64,000 nt of DNA, from positions 1,984,001 through 2,048,000 of the forward strand of contig NZ_CP010897.2 in NCBI RefSeq assembly GCF_000934605.2, written 5' to 3'. Shown here piece by piece: positions 24,760-34,107 of this stretch (its first letter is position 1; every line of letters starts with the position of its first letter). Under the pieces are notes generated by a model. That model saw only the letters and a program-made list of their open reading frames with translations. It searched no databases and was not told where the DNA came from. Source of the DNA: Pandoraea vervacti (GTDB lineage Bacteria; Pseudomonadota; Gammaproteobacteria; Burkholderiales; Burkholderiaceae). The position numbers and the translations under genes are program-made.

Positions 24760-27492
24760 TCAGTCGCGCGTATGACCGTTCAACAGACCGCGCAGCTCGT
24801 AGAGCAGATCCAGCGCGTCGCGTGGGCGCAAGTCGTCCGGATCGATTGCGGCCAGCCGTGCAAGCGTGGCTTCCGCAGCCGGATCGAGCGCCGTTGCTTC
24901 GGACATGGCGCCATGGAGCGCATGAGACGCCCCGGCATCGGTTGCGTGCCCGATGTCGTCAAGGTCGGTCTCGGGCGCCGCGCGCGGCGCGAAGAGGTCA
25001 AGCTGCGGCGCGGCAGGATCGAGCGCCTGTTGTTCGAGCAGTGCGAGATGTTTGCGCGCCGCACGGATGACCGGCATCGGCACGCCTGCGAGCTGTGCGA
25101 CCTGCAAGCCGTAACTCTGGCTGGCGGGACCGTCCTGCACCGCGTGCAGGAACACGATGCCTTCCCCATGCTCCACGGCTGAGAGGTGGACATTCGCGCA
25201 TTGCGGGAATTCGTCGGGCAACTGCGTGAGTTCGAAGTAGTGCGTGGCGAACAGCGTGTAGCAACGATTGTGGCCGAGCAGATGGCGCGCGATGGCCCAC
25301 GCGAGCGCGAGACCGTCGAAGGTCGATGTGCCGCGTCCGATCTCGTCCATCAGTACGAGACTCTGGTCGGTCGCGGTATGCAGGATCGCGGCCGATTCGG
25401 TCATCTCGACCATGAATGTCGAGCGCCCGCCCGCAAGGTCGTCCGATGCCCCGATACGCGTGAAGATGGCGTCGAGCGGCCCGAGTCGTACGGATTCGGC
25501 AGGCACGTAGCAACCGACATACGCGAGCAGCGCGATGAGCGCGGTCTGGCGCATGAACGTCGACTTACCGCCCATGTTCGGACCCGTGATGAGCAGCAAA
25601 CGGCGAGCGTCGCCCAGCGAGCAGTCGTTTGCGATGAAGCGCTCCACCTGTTGTTCGACGACCGGATGGCGTCCCTGGCGAATGTCGACCACGCGGTCCT
25701 GCACCAGCTCGGGCTTCACCCAGCCGAGCGTTTCCGCGCGCTCGGCAAGCGACGCGAGCACGTCGAGCTGCGCGAGCGCCTGCGCAATGCGCTTGAACTC
25801 GGTGATGTGCGGCAGCAGCGATTGCAGGAGTGCGTCGTACAGCATCTTTTCACGCGCGAGCGAGCGTTCCTGTGCGGACAGGGCCTTGTCCTCGAACGTC
25901 TTCAGTTCCGGCGTGATGTAGCGTTCGGCATTCTTGAGTGTCTGACGGCGGCGATAGTCGTCGGGCACCTTGTCCGTCTGGCCGCGCGTGACTTCGATGT
26001 AAAAGCCATGCACCTTGTTGAACTCGACGCGCAGATTGTTGATGCCGGTGCGCGCCCGCTCGCGCGCTTCCAGGTCGACGAGGAACTGGCCGCAGTTCTC
26101 CGAGATGTCGCGAAGCTCGTCGAGATCGGCATCGTGCCCGCGCGCGATGACTCCCCCGTCGCGCAGCATGGCGGCCGGTTCTTCGGCGATGGCGCTGGTG
26201 AGCAGCGCGAGCGCGTCGTCGGGGATGGCAAGGTCTTCATGCAGCATGGCCAGCAACGGCGAACGGGCTTCGACCGCGCGCAGCGTGGTGTGCAATTCGG
26301 GCAGACGTCGCAACGCGTCGCGCAAACTCGACAAGTCGCGCGGACGAGCGGTGAGCAGCGCCAGACGCGCCGTGATGCGCTCCACATCGGCCACGTGACG
26401 CAGTTCGCTGTTGAGCGCACGCCACGTGCCAGGGCCTTCGAGCAGCGTCGCGATCGCCAGTTGTCGCGACTGCGGCACTTGCTGGTCGCGCATCGGGTGA
26501 TGCAGCCAATGACGCATCAGACGGCTGCCCATCGTCGTGCCGCACGTATCGAGCAACGAAAGCAATGTTGGCGATTCCGTGCCGCGCAGCGTCTCGGTCA
26601 GTTCCAGATTGCGGCGTGTGGCGGCGTCCAGACCAATATAGGCTGCTTCCCGCTCCACGTTCAGACTTTGCACATGGCGCAGCGATTGTCCCTGCGTTGC
26701 GGCTGCGTACTGAAGCAGGGCGCCGGCGGCCCCGAGTGCCGGGTCGAGTCCGTCGCAACCGAAGGCGGTGAGGCTGGCCACGCCGAGTTGGTCGCGCAGG
26801 CGTTGGGTGCCGGCAGCGGTGTCAAAGTGCCAGTCGGGCACGCGTGTCGTGGTGCCGAGCGAGAGGCCGCCGAAGGCTTCTGCGGCAGTGTCGGGAACGA
26901 GCGTTTCGGCCGGACGGATGCGTTCCAGTTCGCGCGGCAACTTGTCGGCGGCGACTTCCATCAGACGCAGCTCGCCGCTCGCGAGCGAGAGCCACGCAAG
27001 GCCGGCTACGCGCTCGCTCGCACGTCGTGCGGCAGGCATTTGCACGGCAAGCAGGTATTGATCGACCTTGTCGCTGAGCAGTGCTGCGTCGGTCAGCGTG
27101 CCGGGGGTGACGATGCGAACGACCTTGCGCTCGACCGGCCCCTTGGATGTGGCCGGATCGCCGATCTGCTCGCAGATGGCGACGGATTCGCCGAGTTTGA
27201 CCAGCTTGCCGAGGTACTGCTCGACGGCGTGGTGCGGCACGCCCGCCATGCGAATGGGTTGACCGCCGGACTGGCCGCGCGCGGTCAGCGTCAGGTCGAG
27301 CAGACGCGCGGCCTTGGCCGCGTCGTCATGGAAGAGCTCGTAGAAGTCGCCCATGCGATAGAACACGAGCATGTTGGGATGCTCGGCCTTGATGCGCGTG
27401 TACTGCTGCATCATCGGCGTCATGGTGGGCATGGCGGGCGTGGTCGCGGCTGGGGCCGATGCTGCGGGGACGGTGGTCGCTTGGGTGGTCAT
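24760..27492 (-). CDS. mutS: DNA mismatch repair protein MutS
   Basis: Recognises mismatches and starts repair together with MutL. At 910 aa it is slightly longer than the E. coli protein (853), with an Ala/Thr-rich N-terminal leader of about 25 residues. The mismatch-reading Phe-X-Glu motif is in MGDFYELF near residue 50. Core and lever domains follow, then the ATPase with Walker A TGPNMGGKST, Walker B LVLMDEIGRGTSTFDG and the FATHYFELT switch. The C-terminal helix-turn-helix and an extra Asp/Ala-rich tail complete it. Confidence 0.98.
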   Translation of the reverse strand: MTTQATTVPAASAPAATTPAMPTMTPMMQQYTRIKAEHPNMLVFYRMGDFYELFHDDAAKAARLLDLTLTARGQSGGQPIRMAGVPHHAVEQYLGKLVKLGESVAICEQIGDPATSKGPVERKVVRIVTPGTLTDAALLSDKVDQYLLAVQMPAARRASERVAGLAWLSLASGELRLMEVAADKLPRELERIRPAETLVPDTAAEAFGGLSLGTTTRVPDWHFDTAAGTQRLRDQLGVASLTAFGCDGLDPALGAAGALLQYAAATQGQSLRHVQSLNVEREAAYIGLDAATRRNLELTETLRGTESPTLLSLLDTCGTTMGSRLMRHWLHHPMRDQQVPQSRQLAIATLLEGPGTWRALNSELRHVADVERITARLALLTARPRDLSSLRDALRRLPELHTTLRAVEARSPLLAMLHEDLAIPDDALALLTSAIAEEPAAMLRDGGVIARGHDADLDELRDISENCGQFLVDLEARERARTGINNLRVEFNKVHGFYIEVTRGQTDKVPDDYRRRQTLKNAERYITPELKTFEDKALSAQERSLAREKMLYDALLQSLLPHITEFKRIAQALAQLDVLASLAERAETLGWVKPELVQDRVVDIRQGRHPVVEQQVERFIANDCSLGDARRLLLITGPNMGGKSTFMRQTALIALLAYVGCYVPAESVRLGPLDAIFTRIGASDDLAGGRSTFMVEMTESAAILHTATDQSLVLMDEIGRGTSTFDGLALAWAIARHLLGHNRCYTLFATHYFELTQLPDEFPQCANVHLSAVEHGEGIVFLHAVQDGPASQSYGLQVAQLAGVPMPVIRAARKHLALLEQQALDPAAPQLDLFAPRAAPETDLDDIGHATDAGASHALHGAMSEATALDPAAEATLARLAAIDPDDLRPRDALDLLYELRGLLNGHTRD

Positions 27493-27871
27493 GAATGAAT
27501 TCGGGTCGGGCGTATCGAGTCACGATGCGGGTCACGATGAACGCCGGCATCACGACGGTAACGTCCACCAGGTGCCTGGCGCTTGTCGCGGTCGGCGCTG
27601 CGAGCCGGCGAGCGACGCGCGCATGGCCGTCGTCGATCCCGTCGGTTCGCACCATCGTGGCGCGTTGGATGCGCAATTTTACGACGGGTTCGGGGTGTGC
27701 CGTCATCGAATGCTCGACGATCGCCATCGAGTTCGCCGGGGACGGTGGATGAGGGCGCTACACGATGGCATCGAGTTTTTCTCAAGTTTCCCGAAAATGT
27801 GCCGTTTCGGGTGGTAAGCTCTCGCAAAAATATGCAAAAGCAAGACAAAAGCTACTCTCGTACGGGCCAGC
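27493..27871. other. intergenic region between divergent mutS and diguanylate cyclase genes
   Basis: 379 bp without a supported gene. It must hold the mutS promoter on the minus strand and the cyclase promoter on the plus strand. The stretch near 27775-27850 is AT-richer than its surroundings and contains the inverted repeat at 27790-27811. Other open frames here are overlaps with mutS or short chance frames. Confidence 0.6.
27790..27811. promoter_or_regulatory. inverted repeat upstream of the diguanylate cyclase
   Basis: CCCGAAA (27790-27796) and TTTCGGG (27805-27811) form perfect 7-bp arms around 8 nt, about 60 bp before the cyclase start. It could be an operator or the base of a short hairpin. 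Confidence 0.35.
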
Positions 27872-29881
27872 ATGGTGAAGTCGTTGAAGGGACGGGTCGC
27901 AGCGGCGACAGCACTTGTCTCGATGGTATTGATCGTCGGTTTGGCCGTCGGGATCGAGTTTTTCGTCTATGGAGAGTTGCGAAGCTCGATGCAGGCGCAG
28001 CTCGACACGCATGTCAGGCTTGCCGCCGACCAGCTTGACGACAAGTTGCGCTCCAAATTTCTCGTTCTCCATCGCATGGCCCGCAACATTGGCGATCCCA
28101 ATGTCATGACGAGCGCGCAGTTCGAGACCTTCGCCAAACTCTCGGTCTCGATGCCGGAGACCTTCAACACGATTTTTGTGGCCGCGCCCGATGGCCGCAT
28201 GCTCTACGACTCGACGTTCCCCGACACCCCCATCAACGTTGCCGACCGGGACTATTTCCGAGAGGTGCTCGCGGGCGCGCCGCAAGCGGCGTCGAGCGTG
28301 ATTGCCGGCAAGATCACGCGCTCGCCCGGCGTGGTCCTCGCCGTGCCGGTGACGGACGCGCGCGGCAAGGTGATCGCCGTGGTCGGCGGTGCGGTCAATC
28401 TGCTGCGGCAGAACTTCATCGTCGATCTGGCGAGCAGCCGTGTGGGCGAGACCGGTCGCTACTGTCTGATCACTGCCGAAAGTCCCCCACGCTACGTCAT
28501 TCAGGCGGACGTCACCAAGATTCTGACGACGGTCGGTCCTTCGCAGACGCTATGCGGTGTGCGCGATGCCGGCTCCAACGACCTGGTCCACATGATCCCG
28601 CTGGTTGCGCGCGCCCCGATGACGACGACCGGTTGGTTCGTTGTGGCGGTGCTTCCCGGCGCAGAGGCGTTCAGTCCGATTTCGCGCGTGCGTCGTCAGG
28701 TCGTCTTGCTGGCGATTGCCGCCATCGGCATCGCGGCACTCGTGATGTGGTGGGTGACGCGCCGCTTGCTACGCCCGCTCGACACGCTGCGCGATCTGGT
28801 GCAAAGAAGCGCGGGCGACATGCGTGCGGTGCAGTCGCTGCCCGTGCAGCGAGCCGATGAAATCGGCGCGCTGGCCAACACGTTTCGCAGCATGATGGAG
28901 CAACTGAGCGACCGGACCGAAGCGCTCGAGATGTCGCGCGAGGCGGCCCGTGCGAACGTGCGTCGCATGCAGGAAGTGGCGGATCGCGTGCCGTATCTTG
29001 TGGCGTTTCTCGACGGGGACGAACGCTTCGCGTTCGTGAACCGGGCGTGCGAAGTCCGGATGCGACGCCCGCGTGAGCGCATTCTCGGGGCAACGGCCCG
29101 CGAGTTGCTGGGTCCGTCCCTGTATCGCGAGTTCGCCCCGCATCTCGCGCGCGCGATGGCGGGGGAGGCCGCAACCTTCGTCTGGGATTTTGGCGAAGAC
29201 GCCGCCTACCGGTGTTTCGAGGTGAGCTATCAGCCCGAGTGGGCGTCGCATAACGTGCTGGCCGGCGTTCACGTATTCGTGCGCGACATTACCGTCGAGC
29301 GCTCGAACGAGCGGCGCTGGCGGCGCGAGTCGCACACGGACCATCTCACCGGATTGCTCAATCGCAAAGGCTTCGATCAGGCATTGTCCGGCGCGGTGCG
29401 TCGCGCACGCGAAGGCGCGGGCGCACAGGCCCTCCTGTTCGTCGACCTGGATCGCTTCAAGCTGGTCAACGATACGTGGGGTCATGCGCTTGGCGATGAA
29501 TTGCTGCGACGTCTGGCCAAGCGACTGATCGCGAGCGTGCGTGAGGGCGATGTGATTGCCCGCTTCGGTGGCGACGAATTCGCGGTGATCATGCGTGACA
29601 TTCAGGATCTGCTCGATGTGGAGCGTACGGCCATGGCGATTCTCGACGCCGCCTCGCGTCCGATGATGCTCTCCGTCGGCGAGGTGTCCGTCGGGGCGTG
29701 CGTCGGGGTGGCGATCGTCGCAAGCGGCGAAGACAGGACGCCCGACATGCTGTTCGAGGCGGCGGACCGTGCGCTGTACGACGCCAAGCACGGTGGGCGC
29801 GGGCGCTTCGTGCTGAGCGAGGGCGCTGCGGATCCTTCCGCCAGATCCTCTGCTGTCGGTAACGCAAGGCGCCTTCAGTAA
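27872..29881 (+). CDS. membrane diguanylate cyclase (Cache-HAMP-PAS-GGDEF)
   Basis: Makes cyclic di-GMP from two GTP in response to a periplasmic signal. 669 aa: a membrane segment (about 12-32), a periplasmic dCache-type sensor (about 35-270; VADRDYFREV and GKITRSPGVVLAVPV are typical), a second membrane segment (about 278-300), HAMP (300-350), PAS (about 370-485; VPYLVAFLDGDERFAFVNRA) and GGDEF (about 495-655). The active site is an intact GGDEF at 566-570. The product-inhibition I-site RxxD (REGD) lies exactly five residues before it. It should therefore be active and feedback-inhibited. No EAL domain is present. Confidence 0.93.
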   Translation: MVKSLKGRVAAATALVSMVLIVGLAVGIEFFVYGELRSSMQAQLDTHVRLAADQLDDKLRSKFLVLHRMARNIGDPNVMTSAQFETFAKLSVSMPETFNTIFVAAPDGRMLYDSTFPDTPINVADRDYFREVLAGAPQAASSVIAGKITRSPGVVLAVPVTDARGKVIAVVGGAVNLLRQNFIVDLASSRVGETGRYCLITAESPPRYVIQADVTKILTTVGPSQTLCGVRDAGSNDLVHMIPLVARAPMTTTGWFVVAVLPGAEAFSPISRVRRQVVLLAIAAIGIAALVMWWVTRRLLRPLDTLRDLVQRSAGDMRAVQSLPVQRADEIGALANTFRSMMEQLSDRTEALEMSREAARANVRRMQEVADRVPYLVAFLDGDERFAFVNRACEVRMRRPRERILGATARELLGPSLYREFAPHLARAMAGEAATFVWDFGEDAAYRCFEVSYQPEWASHNVLAGVHVFVRDITVERSNERRWRRESHTDHLTGLLNRKGFDQALSGAVRRAREGAGAQALLFVDLDRFKLVNDTWGHALGDELLRRLAKRLIASVREGDVIARFGGDEFAVIMRDIQDLLDVERTAMAILDAASRPMMLSVGEVSVGACVGVAIVASGEDRTPDMLFEAADRALYDAKHGGRGRFVLSEGAADPSARSSAVGNARRLQ

Positions 29882-30157
29882 GCGGGCGCTCACCGGGGTG
29901 GCGTGCGTTCGCGGTGGCACGCCCGATGGAGCCGGCTGCGGCGCGTCTGACACCGAGCCCCGTCCCCCATTGCCACGATTTCTCGCTGGGTCGGCGGCTA
30001 TTAGCCGCAACCAATCGAAACGCAGCCGCGATCATCTTCCCCGAAGATACGAGCACACATTGTCAGGCGCACAATGGTCGACGCCTGTCGTTGGCGACGC
30101 GCCGTTTTCCGTCTCGCCGATGGGGCAGGTGCCGAAGTCTTCTCAAAGGAGGTACGC

Positions 30158-30541
30158 ATGAAACTGGAAGGCGGACGAGGCCGTGCAGTCACGCGGGCGG
30201 CTTCCGACGCAGGGTGGCGCAACGGAGGTCGCGCAAGTGAAGGGAAGCGCCATGATCCACCGCGTGCATCGCATCGGGAGCCGCGCGAGCCGCGCACCGA
30301 TGCTCACAACGACGGGGCGAGACATCGCAACCTGTCGGCGCGTGAGAATGAAGTGTTTCACATGCTGGTCGACGGCCTGGCCGTCAACGAGGTCGCCCAC
30401 GCGCTGCACCTGAGCGGGCGGACGGTCGAGTCTCACGTTGCGCATATTCTGCATAAGCTCGCGCTCGGCGACAGCGCGGAACTGATCGGCTACGCCGTGA
30501 GGCATGGGCTGATCGACGAAGGGGGCGAGGGCGTCGTCTGA
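30158..30541 (+). CDS. LuxR-type helix-turn-helix protein without receiver domain
   Basis: 127 aa. The C-terminal half (about 60-127) is a complete LuxR/FixJ-type DNA-binding domain: LSARENEVFHMLVDGLAVNE, then the recognition-helix region SGRTVESHVAHILHKL. The N-terminal 60 residues are basic, Gly/Arg/His-rich and probably disordered, with no receiver, autoinducer or PAS domain. The start is fixed by a very strong AAAGGAGGT 5 nt before ATG 30158. It follows the diguanylate cyclase by 276 bp. The signal it responds to is not visible. Confidence 0.82.
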   Translation: MKLEGGRGRAVTRAASDAGWRNGGRASEGKRHDPPRASHREPREPRTDAHNDGARHRNLSARENEVFHMLVDGLAVNEVAHALHLSGRTVESHVAHILHKLALGDSAELIGYAVRHGLIDEGGEGVV

Positions 30542-30916
30542 GATGTCTTGCGGGCATTTTCAGCGCGAGCGGGTCCTCACATTTCGGTTCAATCCGGCAC
30601 GTCGCCAGGGGGCATTCCGATCGTGGCGACGTGTCCGTCACAGGCCCGCGTGCGTGCGGTGCCCGGTTCTGTATCCCGCATGCCATTCGCGCGGCCCGTC
30701 CCGAAAAATTCCGAATGACCTTGCCGATGGGGCCGGTGCGCATTGAAGGCCGACGCGATCGCGCAGTCGGTGATAAGGTACCGGCTCGACAACATTTTCA
30801 TGGTGGCGAGCGCCCGCATTTCGTTGGCATCGCCATCACGATCCCAACGAAATGCGCGCGGCGCTGCGTGAAGGCGTCGACGTCGCCGCGAGAACCGATA
30901 ACCGAGGACAGACACG
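30542..30916. other. intergenic region, no gene seen
   Basis: 375 bp between the LuxR-type gene and the quinone oxidoreductase. No frame has a ribosome-binding site or family resemblance. A GAGGA site for the next gene is at its end. No clear terminator or -10/-35 pair stands out. Confidence 0.6.
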
Positions 30917-31921
30917 ATGAAGGCCATCGAGATTACCCAGTACGGCGCCCCTGAAGTGCTCAAGCTCACCGAACGGGCGCGTCCCGAACTCAAGCCGGGC
31001 GAAGTGCTCATCAAGGTAAGCGCGTCGGGCGTGAATCGCCCGGATGTGCTTCAGCGCATCGGTCAATATCCTGTGCCGCCGGGCGCCTCGGATCTGCCGG
31101 GGCTCGAAGTGGCGGGCGAGATCGTCGAAGGGGCGCTCGACGGCGCCGACAATCGCTGGGGTCTGAAGATCGGTTCGCGTGTGTGCGCGCTCGTTCAGGG
31201 CGGCGGCTATGCCGAGTATTGCACCGCGCCGCTCGCGCAGGTGTTGCCGGTGCCGCAGGGGCTGTCCGACGTGGAAGCGGCCTCGCTGCCCGAAACATTC
31301 TTCACCGTCTGGAGCAATGTGTTCGACCGGGCGCGCCTGGGTGAGACAGAGTCGGGCGAGAAGGAAACCCTGCTGGTGCAGGGCGGCACGAGCGGTATCG
31401 GCGTGACGGCCATTCAACTGGCCACGGCGCTGGGGCACCGCGTGTTCGCAACGGCCGGCTCGGAAGACAAGGCGCGCGCCTGCGAGGCGCTGGGTGCTGA
31501 GCGCGGCATCAATTATCGGACCGAAGACTTCGTCGCCGTGACGAAGGAACTCACCAGGGATCGCGGCGTGGATGTCGTGCTCGACATGGTGGGCGGCGAC
31601 TATTTGCCGCGTGAAGTGCAGGCGCTCGCGTTCGACGGGCGCATTGCGATCATCGCGCTGCTCGGCGGCAGCAAGGCAACGCTGGACATGGGGGCGCTGC
31701 TGCGCCGCCGCCTCACGGTCACGGGCTCCACGCTGCGCCCGCGCTCCGTGGCGTTCAAGGCGGCCATCGCGCAGAACCTGCATGACAAGGTCTGGCCGCT
31801 GTTTGCCGCCGGCAAGATTCGTCCGGTGATTTATCAGACGTTCCCGGCCGAGCAGGCGGACAAAGCCCACGCGTTGATGGAAACGAGCACGCACGTCGGC
31901 AAGATCGTGCTGACCTGGTAA
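30917..31921 (+). CDS. NAD(P)H:quinone oxidoreductase, zinc-free MDR family
   Basis: Zeta-crystallin/QOR-type medium-chain reductase of 334 aa, likely NADPH-dependent one- or two-electron reduction of quinones or enones. The N-terminal GroES-like domain has VSASGVNRPDVLQRIGQYP with no catalytic zinc ligands. The Rossmann motif is VQGGTSGIGVTAIQLA near residue 155 and the NADPH-type loop is AGSEDKARACEALGA. The substrate is not determined by the sequence. It lies 148 bp upstream of tpiA in the same direction; the pair is common in Burkholderiaceae. Confidence 0.92.
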   Translation: MKAIEITQYGAPEVLKLTERARPELKPGEVLIKVSASGVNRPDVLQRIGQYPVPPGASDLPGLEVAGEIVEGALDGADNRWGLKIGSRVCALVQGGGYAEYCTAPLAQVLPVPQGLSDVEAASLPETFFTVWSNVFDRARLGETESGEKETLLVQGGTSGIGVTAIQLATALGHRVFATAGSEDKARACEALGAERGINYRTEDFVAVTKELTRDRGVDVVLDMVGGDYLPREVQALAFDGRIAIIALLGGSKATLDMGALLRRRLTVTGSTLRPRSVAFKAAIAQNLHDKVWPLFAAGKIRPVIYQTFPAEQADKAHALMETSTHVGKIVLTW

Positions 31922-32069
31922 GCGCGCATTCCGGGATTTGCAGGGCCACGCCGCGTGAAATCGTCGTTTCATGCGGCTTTGCTCGGTGCAAAGTCGCCGA
32001 AATTGACCCCCATGCCCCGGACGCACTAGAATGAGAGGTTTTTCGTCCATACGCATTGGGGGATAAGGC

Positions 32070-32870
32070 GTGACAACTGGTACCGCAGCTTCGGCTCGCA
32101 CCATCAGCCGAAAGGCTGGCAAGCTCGTCGTGGGCAATTGGAAACTGCATGGCAGTCTGGCCGGCAATGAGGCGCTGCTGGGCGACCTGCTGGCGTCGCC
32201 TGTGCTGAGCGCACCGGGCGTGACCGCGGCCGTTTGTGTGCCGTTCCCCTATCTCGCGCAATGTCAGGCCCGCCTCTCGGGGCAGGTGTTGGGCTACGGT
32301 GCGCAGGATGTCTCGGCGCAAGTGAATGGCGCATTCACCGGTGAAGTTGCCGCGCAGATGATTGCGGAGTTCGGCGCGCGATTCGTGATCGTGGGTCACT
32401 CGGAGCGCCGTGCTTATCACGCAGAGACCGATGCGGGCGTGGCGGCGAAGACGCTGCGCGTGCTCGAAGCCGGCATGACGCCGATCGTGTGTATCGGTGA
32501 AACGCTCGCCGAACGTGAGGCGGGCGAGACGATGGCGGTGGTTTCGCGTCAGCTCGATGCGGTCCTCGCTGCGCTGACGGTCGAGCAGGCTGCGCAGATC
32601 GTCGTGGCTTACGAGCCTGTGTGGGCGATCGGCACAGGCAAGACGGCAACGTCGGCCCAGGCGCAGGAAGTGCACGCCCATCTGCGTTCGCTGCTGCGTG
32701 CGAAGGGCGAGGCGGTGGCGGATGTGGCGGTGTTGTACGGCGGCAGTGTGAAGCCGGACAACGCGGCGGAATTGTTCTCGATGGCGGACGTCGACGGTGG
32801 TCTGATCGGCGGGGCGGCATTGAAGGCGGTCGATTTTCTGGCGATTTGCGAGGCGGGCCTGTCGCGCTGA
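32070..32870 (+). CDS. tpiA: triosephosphate isomerase
   Basis: Interconverts glyceraldehyde 3-phosphate and dihydroxyacetone phosphate. 266 aa with a short N-terminal extension before VVGNWKLHGS. The catalytic His is in VGHSERR, the catalytic Glu in AYEPVWAIGTGK (the flexible loop follows), and the phosphate-binding YGGSVKPDN is near the end. The start is GTG 32070 with GGGGGA upstream. secG follows after about 90 bp, the conserved tpiA-secG order. Confidence 0.97.
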   Translation: MTTGTAASARTISRKAGKLVVGNWKLHGSLAGNEALLGDLLASPVLSAPGVTAAVCVPFPYLAQCQARLSGQVLGYGAQDVSAQVNGAFTGEVAAQMIAEFGARFVIVGHSERRAYHAETDAGVAAKTLRVLEAGMTPIVCIGETLAEREAGETMAVVSRQLDAVLAALTVEQAAQIVVAYEPVWAIGTGKTATSAQAQEVHAHLRSLLRAKGEAVADVAVLYGGSVKPDNAAELFSMADVDGGLIGGAALKAVDFLAICEAGLSR

Positions 32871-32962
32871 CGCCAATGCCGTTTGCTGTAACGGCGTGAA
32901 ATAAGTCATGACGCAGTGCATCAAATTCGCTGCGAATTGGATTCTTCTATACGGGTGATGAG

Positions 32963-33331
32963 ATGGGGTTGTTGAAAACGTTGTTGATCGTGGTGCAGGT
33001 GCTTTCCGCGCTGGGCATCATCGGTCTGGTGTTGTTGCAGCATGGCAAGGGCGCCGACATGGGGGCGGCATTCGGCAGCGGTTCTTCGGGGAGTCTTTTC
33101 GGTGCTTCGGGGTCTGCCAACTTCCTCTCGCGCACCACGGCTGCGCTGGCCGCCGTGTTCTTCGTGACCACGCTGGGCTTGACTTACCTCGGTTCGTACA
33201 AGCCGGCATCAAACATCGGTGTCCTTGGTAATTTGCCTGCGGCGACGGCGCCTGCGGCAGGGTCTGCGCCTGCTGCTGCCAGTGCTGCGGCGCCGGCGTC
33301 GGCAGCGAATCCGCAGGACGTCCCGAAGTAA
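32963..33331 (+). CDS. secG: protein translocase subunit SecG
   Basis: Small inner-membrane subunit of SecYEG. 122 aa with two membrane segments (about 2-22 and 53-73) and the conserved GKGADMGAAFGSGSSGSLFG cytoplasmic loop between them. The Ala/Pro-rich C-terminal tail makes it longer than some homologues, as is usual in this family. It is followed by tRNA-Leu and the nuo operon, an arrangement shared with other proteobacteria. Confidence 0.96.
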   Translation: MGLLKTLLIVVQVLSALGIIGLVLLQHGKGADMGAAFGSGSSGSLFGASGSANFLSRTTAALAAVFFVTTLGLTYLGSYKPASNIGVLGNLPAATAPAAGSAPAAASAAAPASAANPQDVPK

Positions 33332-33406
33332 CGCGGAAGTCACGCGGCACACGTCTGTGACAAGTAATACGTTGTAAAGAAAGTTGAAAAAAAATCGAGT
33401 TGTGCA

Positions 33407-33435
33407 TTGAACAAAATGCTGAAGAGCGCTACTAT
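33407..33435 (+). promoter_or_regulatory. promoter of tRNA-Leu
   Basis: TTGAAC (33407-33412), a 17-bp spacer and TACTAT (33430-33435), about 50 bp before the tRNA. An AT-rich A-tract upstream (33376-33394) could act as an UP element, fitting a strong stable-RNA promoter. Confidence 0.75.
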
Positions 33436-33484
33436 AGCGGTCTTGAAGCGATTCGTAAGTGACAGCGGATTGCAGACTATGAAT

Positions 33485-33569
33485 GCCGACGTGGTGAAAT
33501 TGGTAGACACGCTATCTTGAGGGGGTAGTGGCGAAAGCTGTGCGAGTTCGAGTCTCGCCGTCGGCACCA
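33485..33569 (+). tRNA. tRNA-Leu (anticodon GAG)
   Basis: 85-nt class II tRNA with an encoded CCA end (33567-33569). The acceptor stem GCCGACG pairs with CGTCGGC. The D-loop is GGTGAAATTGGTAGACAC, the anticodon stem-loop is CTATC-TTGAGGG-GGTAG with GAG at 34-36, and a short variable arm is followed by the T-arm GCGAG-TTCGAGT-CTCGC. It reads CUC and CUU codons. It lies between secG and nuoA, with its own promoter and terminator. Confidence 0.97.
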
Positions 33570-33579
33570 CAGTTCTACG

Positions 33580-33620
33580 ATGCCAGCCTTGCGTTTATGC
33601 TTTGGCTGGCATTTTATTTT
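33580..33620 (+). terminator. rho-independent terminator after tRNA-Leu
   Basis: ATGCCAGCC (33580-33588) pairs with GGCTGGCAT (33604-33612), followed by TTTTATTTT. It separates the tRNA from the nuo operon, so nuo needs its own promoter in 33621-33699. Confidence 0.9.
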
Positions 33621-33699
33621 GTGCTCACCGTTCATCCGCTTTCCGGTCCCCACACCATCGACGAGAGCGGTTCTTTGAACTAACCGAAAGAGGGTAGAG

Positions 33700-34059
33700 T
33701 TGAACCTCGGAACCTATTATCCCGTCCTGCTGTTTCTCTTGGTAGGTGGCGGTCTTGGGGCGGTCCTGATTGGCGTCGGTAAATTCCTCGGCCCCAATAA
33801 TCCCGACAGCGAAAAACTCTCTCCGTACGAGTGCGGCTTCGAGGCTTTCGAAGACGCGCGCATGAAGTTTGATGTGCGCTACTATCTCGTCGCCATCCTT
33901 TTCATCCTGTTCGATCTCGAAACCGCGTTTCTGTTTCCGTGGGGTGTCGCCCTGCGCGATATCGGCTGGGTGGGCTTTATCTCCATGATGGGTTTCCTGC
34001 TTGAACTGCTCGTCGGTTTCGTTTTCCTTTGGAAGCGCGGTGCGCTCGACTGGGAATAA
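33700..34059 (+). CDS. nuoA: NADH-quinone oxidoreductase subunit A
   Basis: Membrane subunit of complex I at the junction with the peripheral arm. 119 aa with three membrane segments. The conserved loop between the first two contains SPYECGFEAFEDARMKFDVR. The start is a TTG at 33700, preceded by AGAGGGTAGAG; the protein then begins MNLGTYYPVLLFLLV, the family start, and no ATG fits. First gene of the 14-gene operon. Confidence 0.96.
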   Translation: MNLGTYYPVLLFLLVGGGLGAVLIGVGKFLGPNNPDSEKLSPYECGFEAFEDARMKFDVRYYLVAILFILFDLETAFLFPWGVALRDIGWVGFISMMGFLLELLVGFVFLWKRGALDWE

Positions 34060-34107
34060 GACCGTCAACGTAATTGGCAGCATTGCAGAAGGATTCAGGG
34101 TAAGCAT

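Noticed and set aside
25186..27498. Long plus-strand frame opposite mutS
   Set aside because: Antisense shadow of mutS; Arg/Gln/His-rich composition typical of reverse-frame translation.
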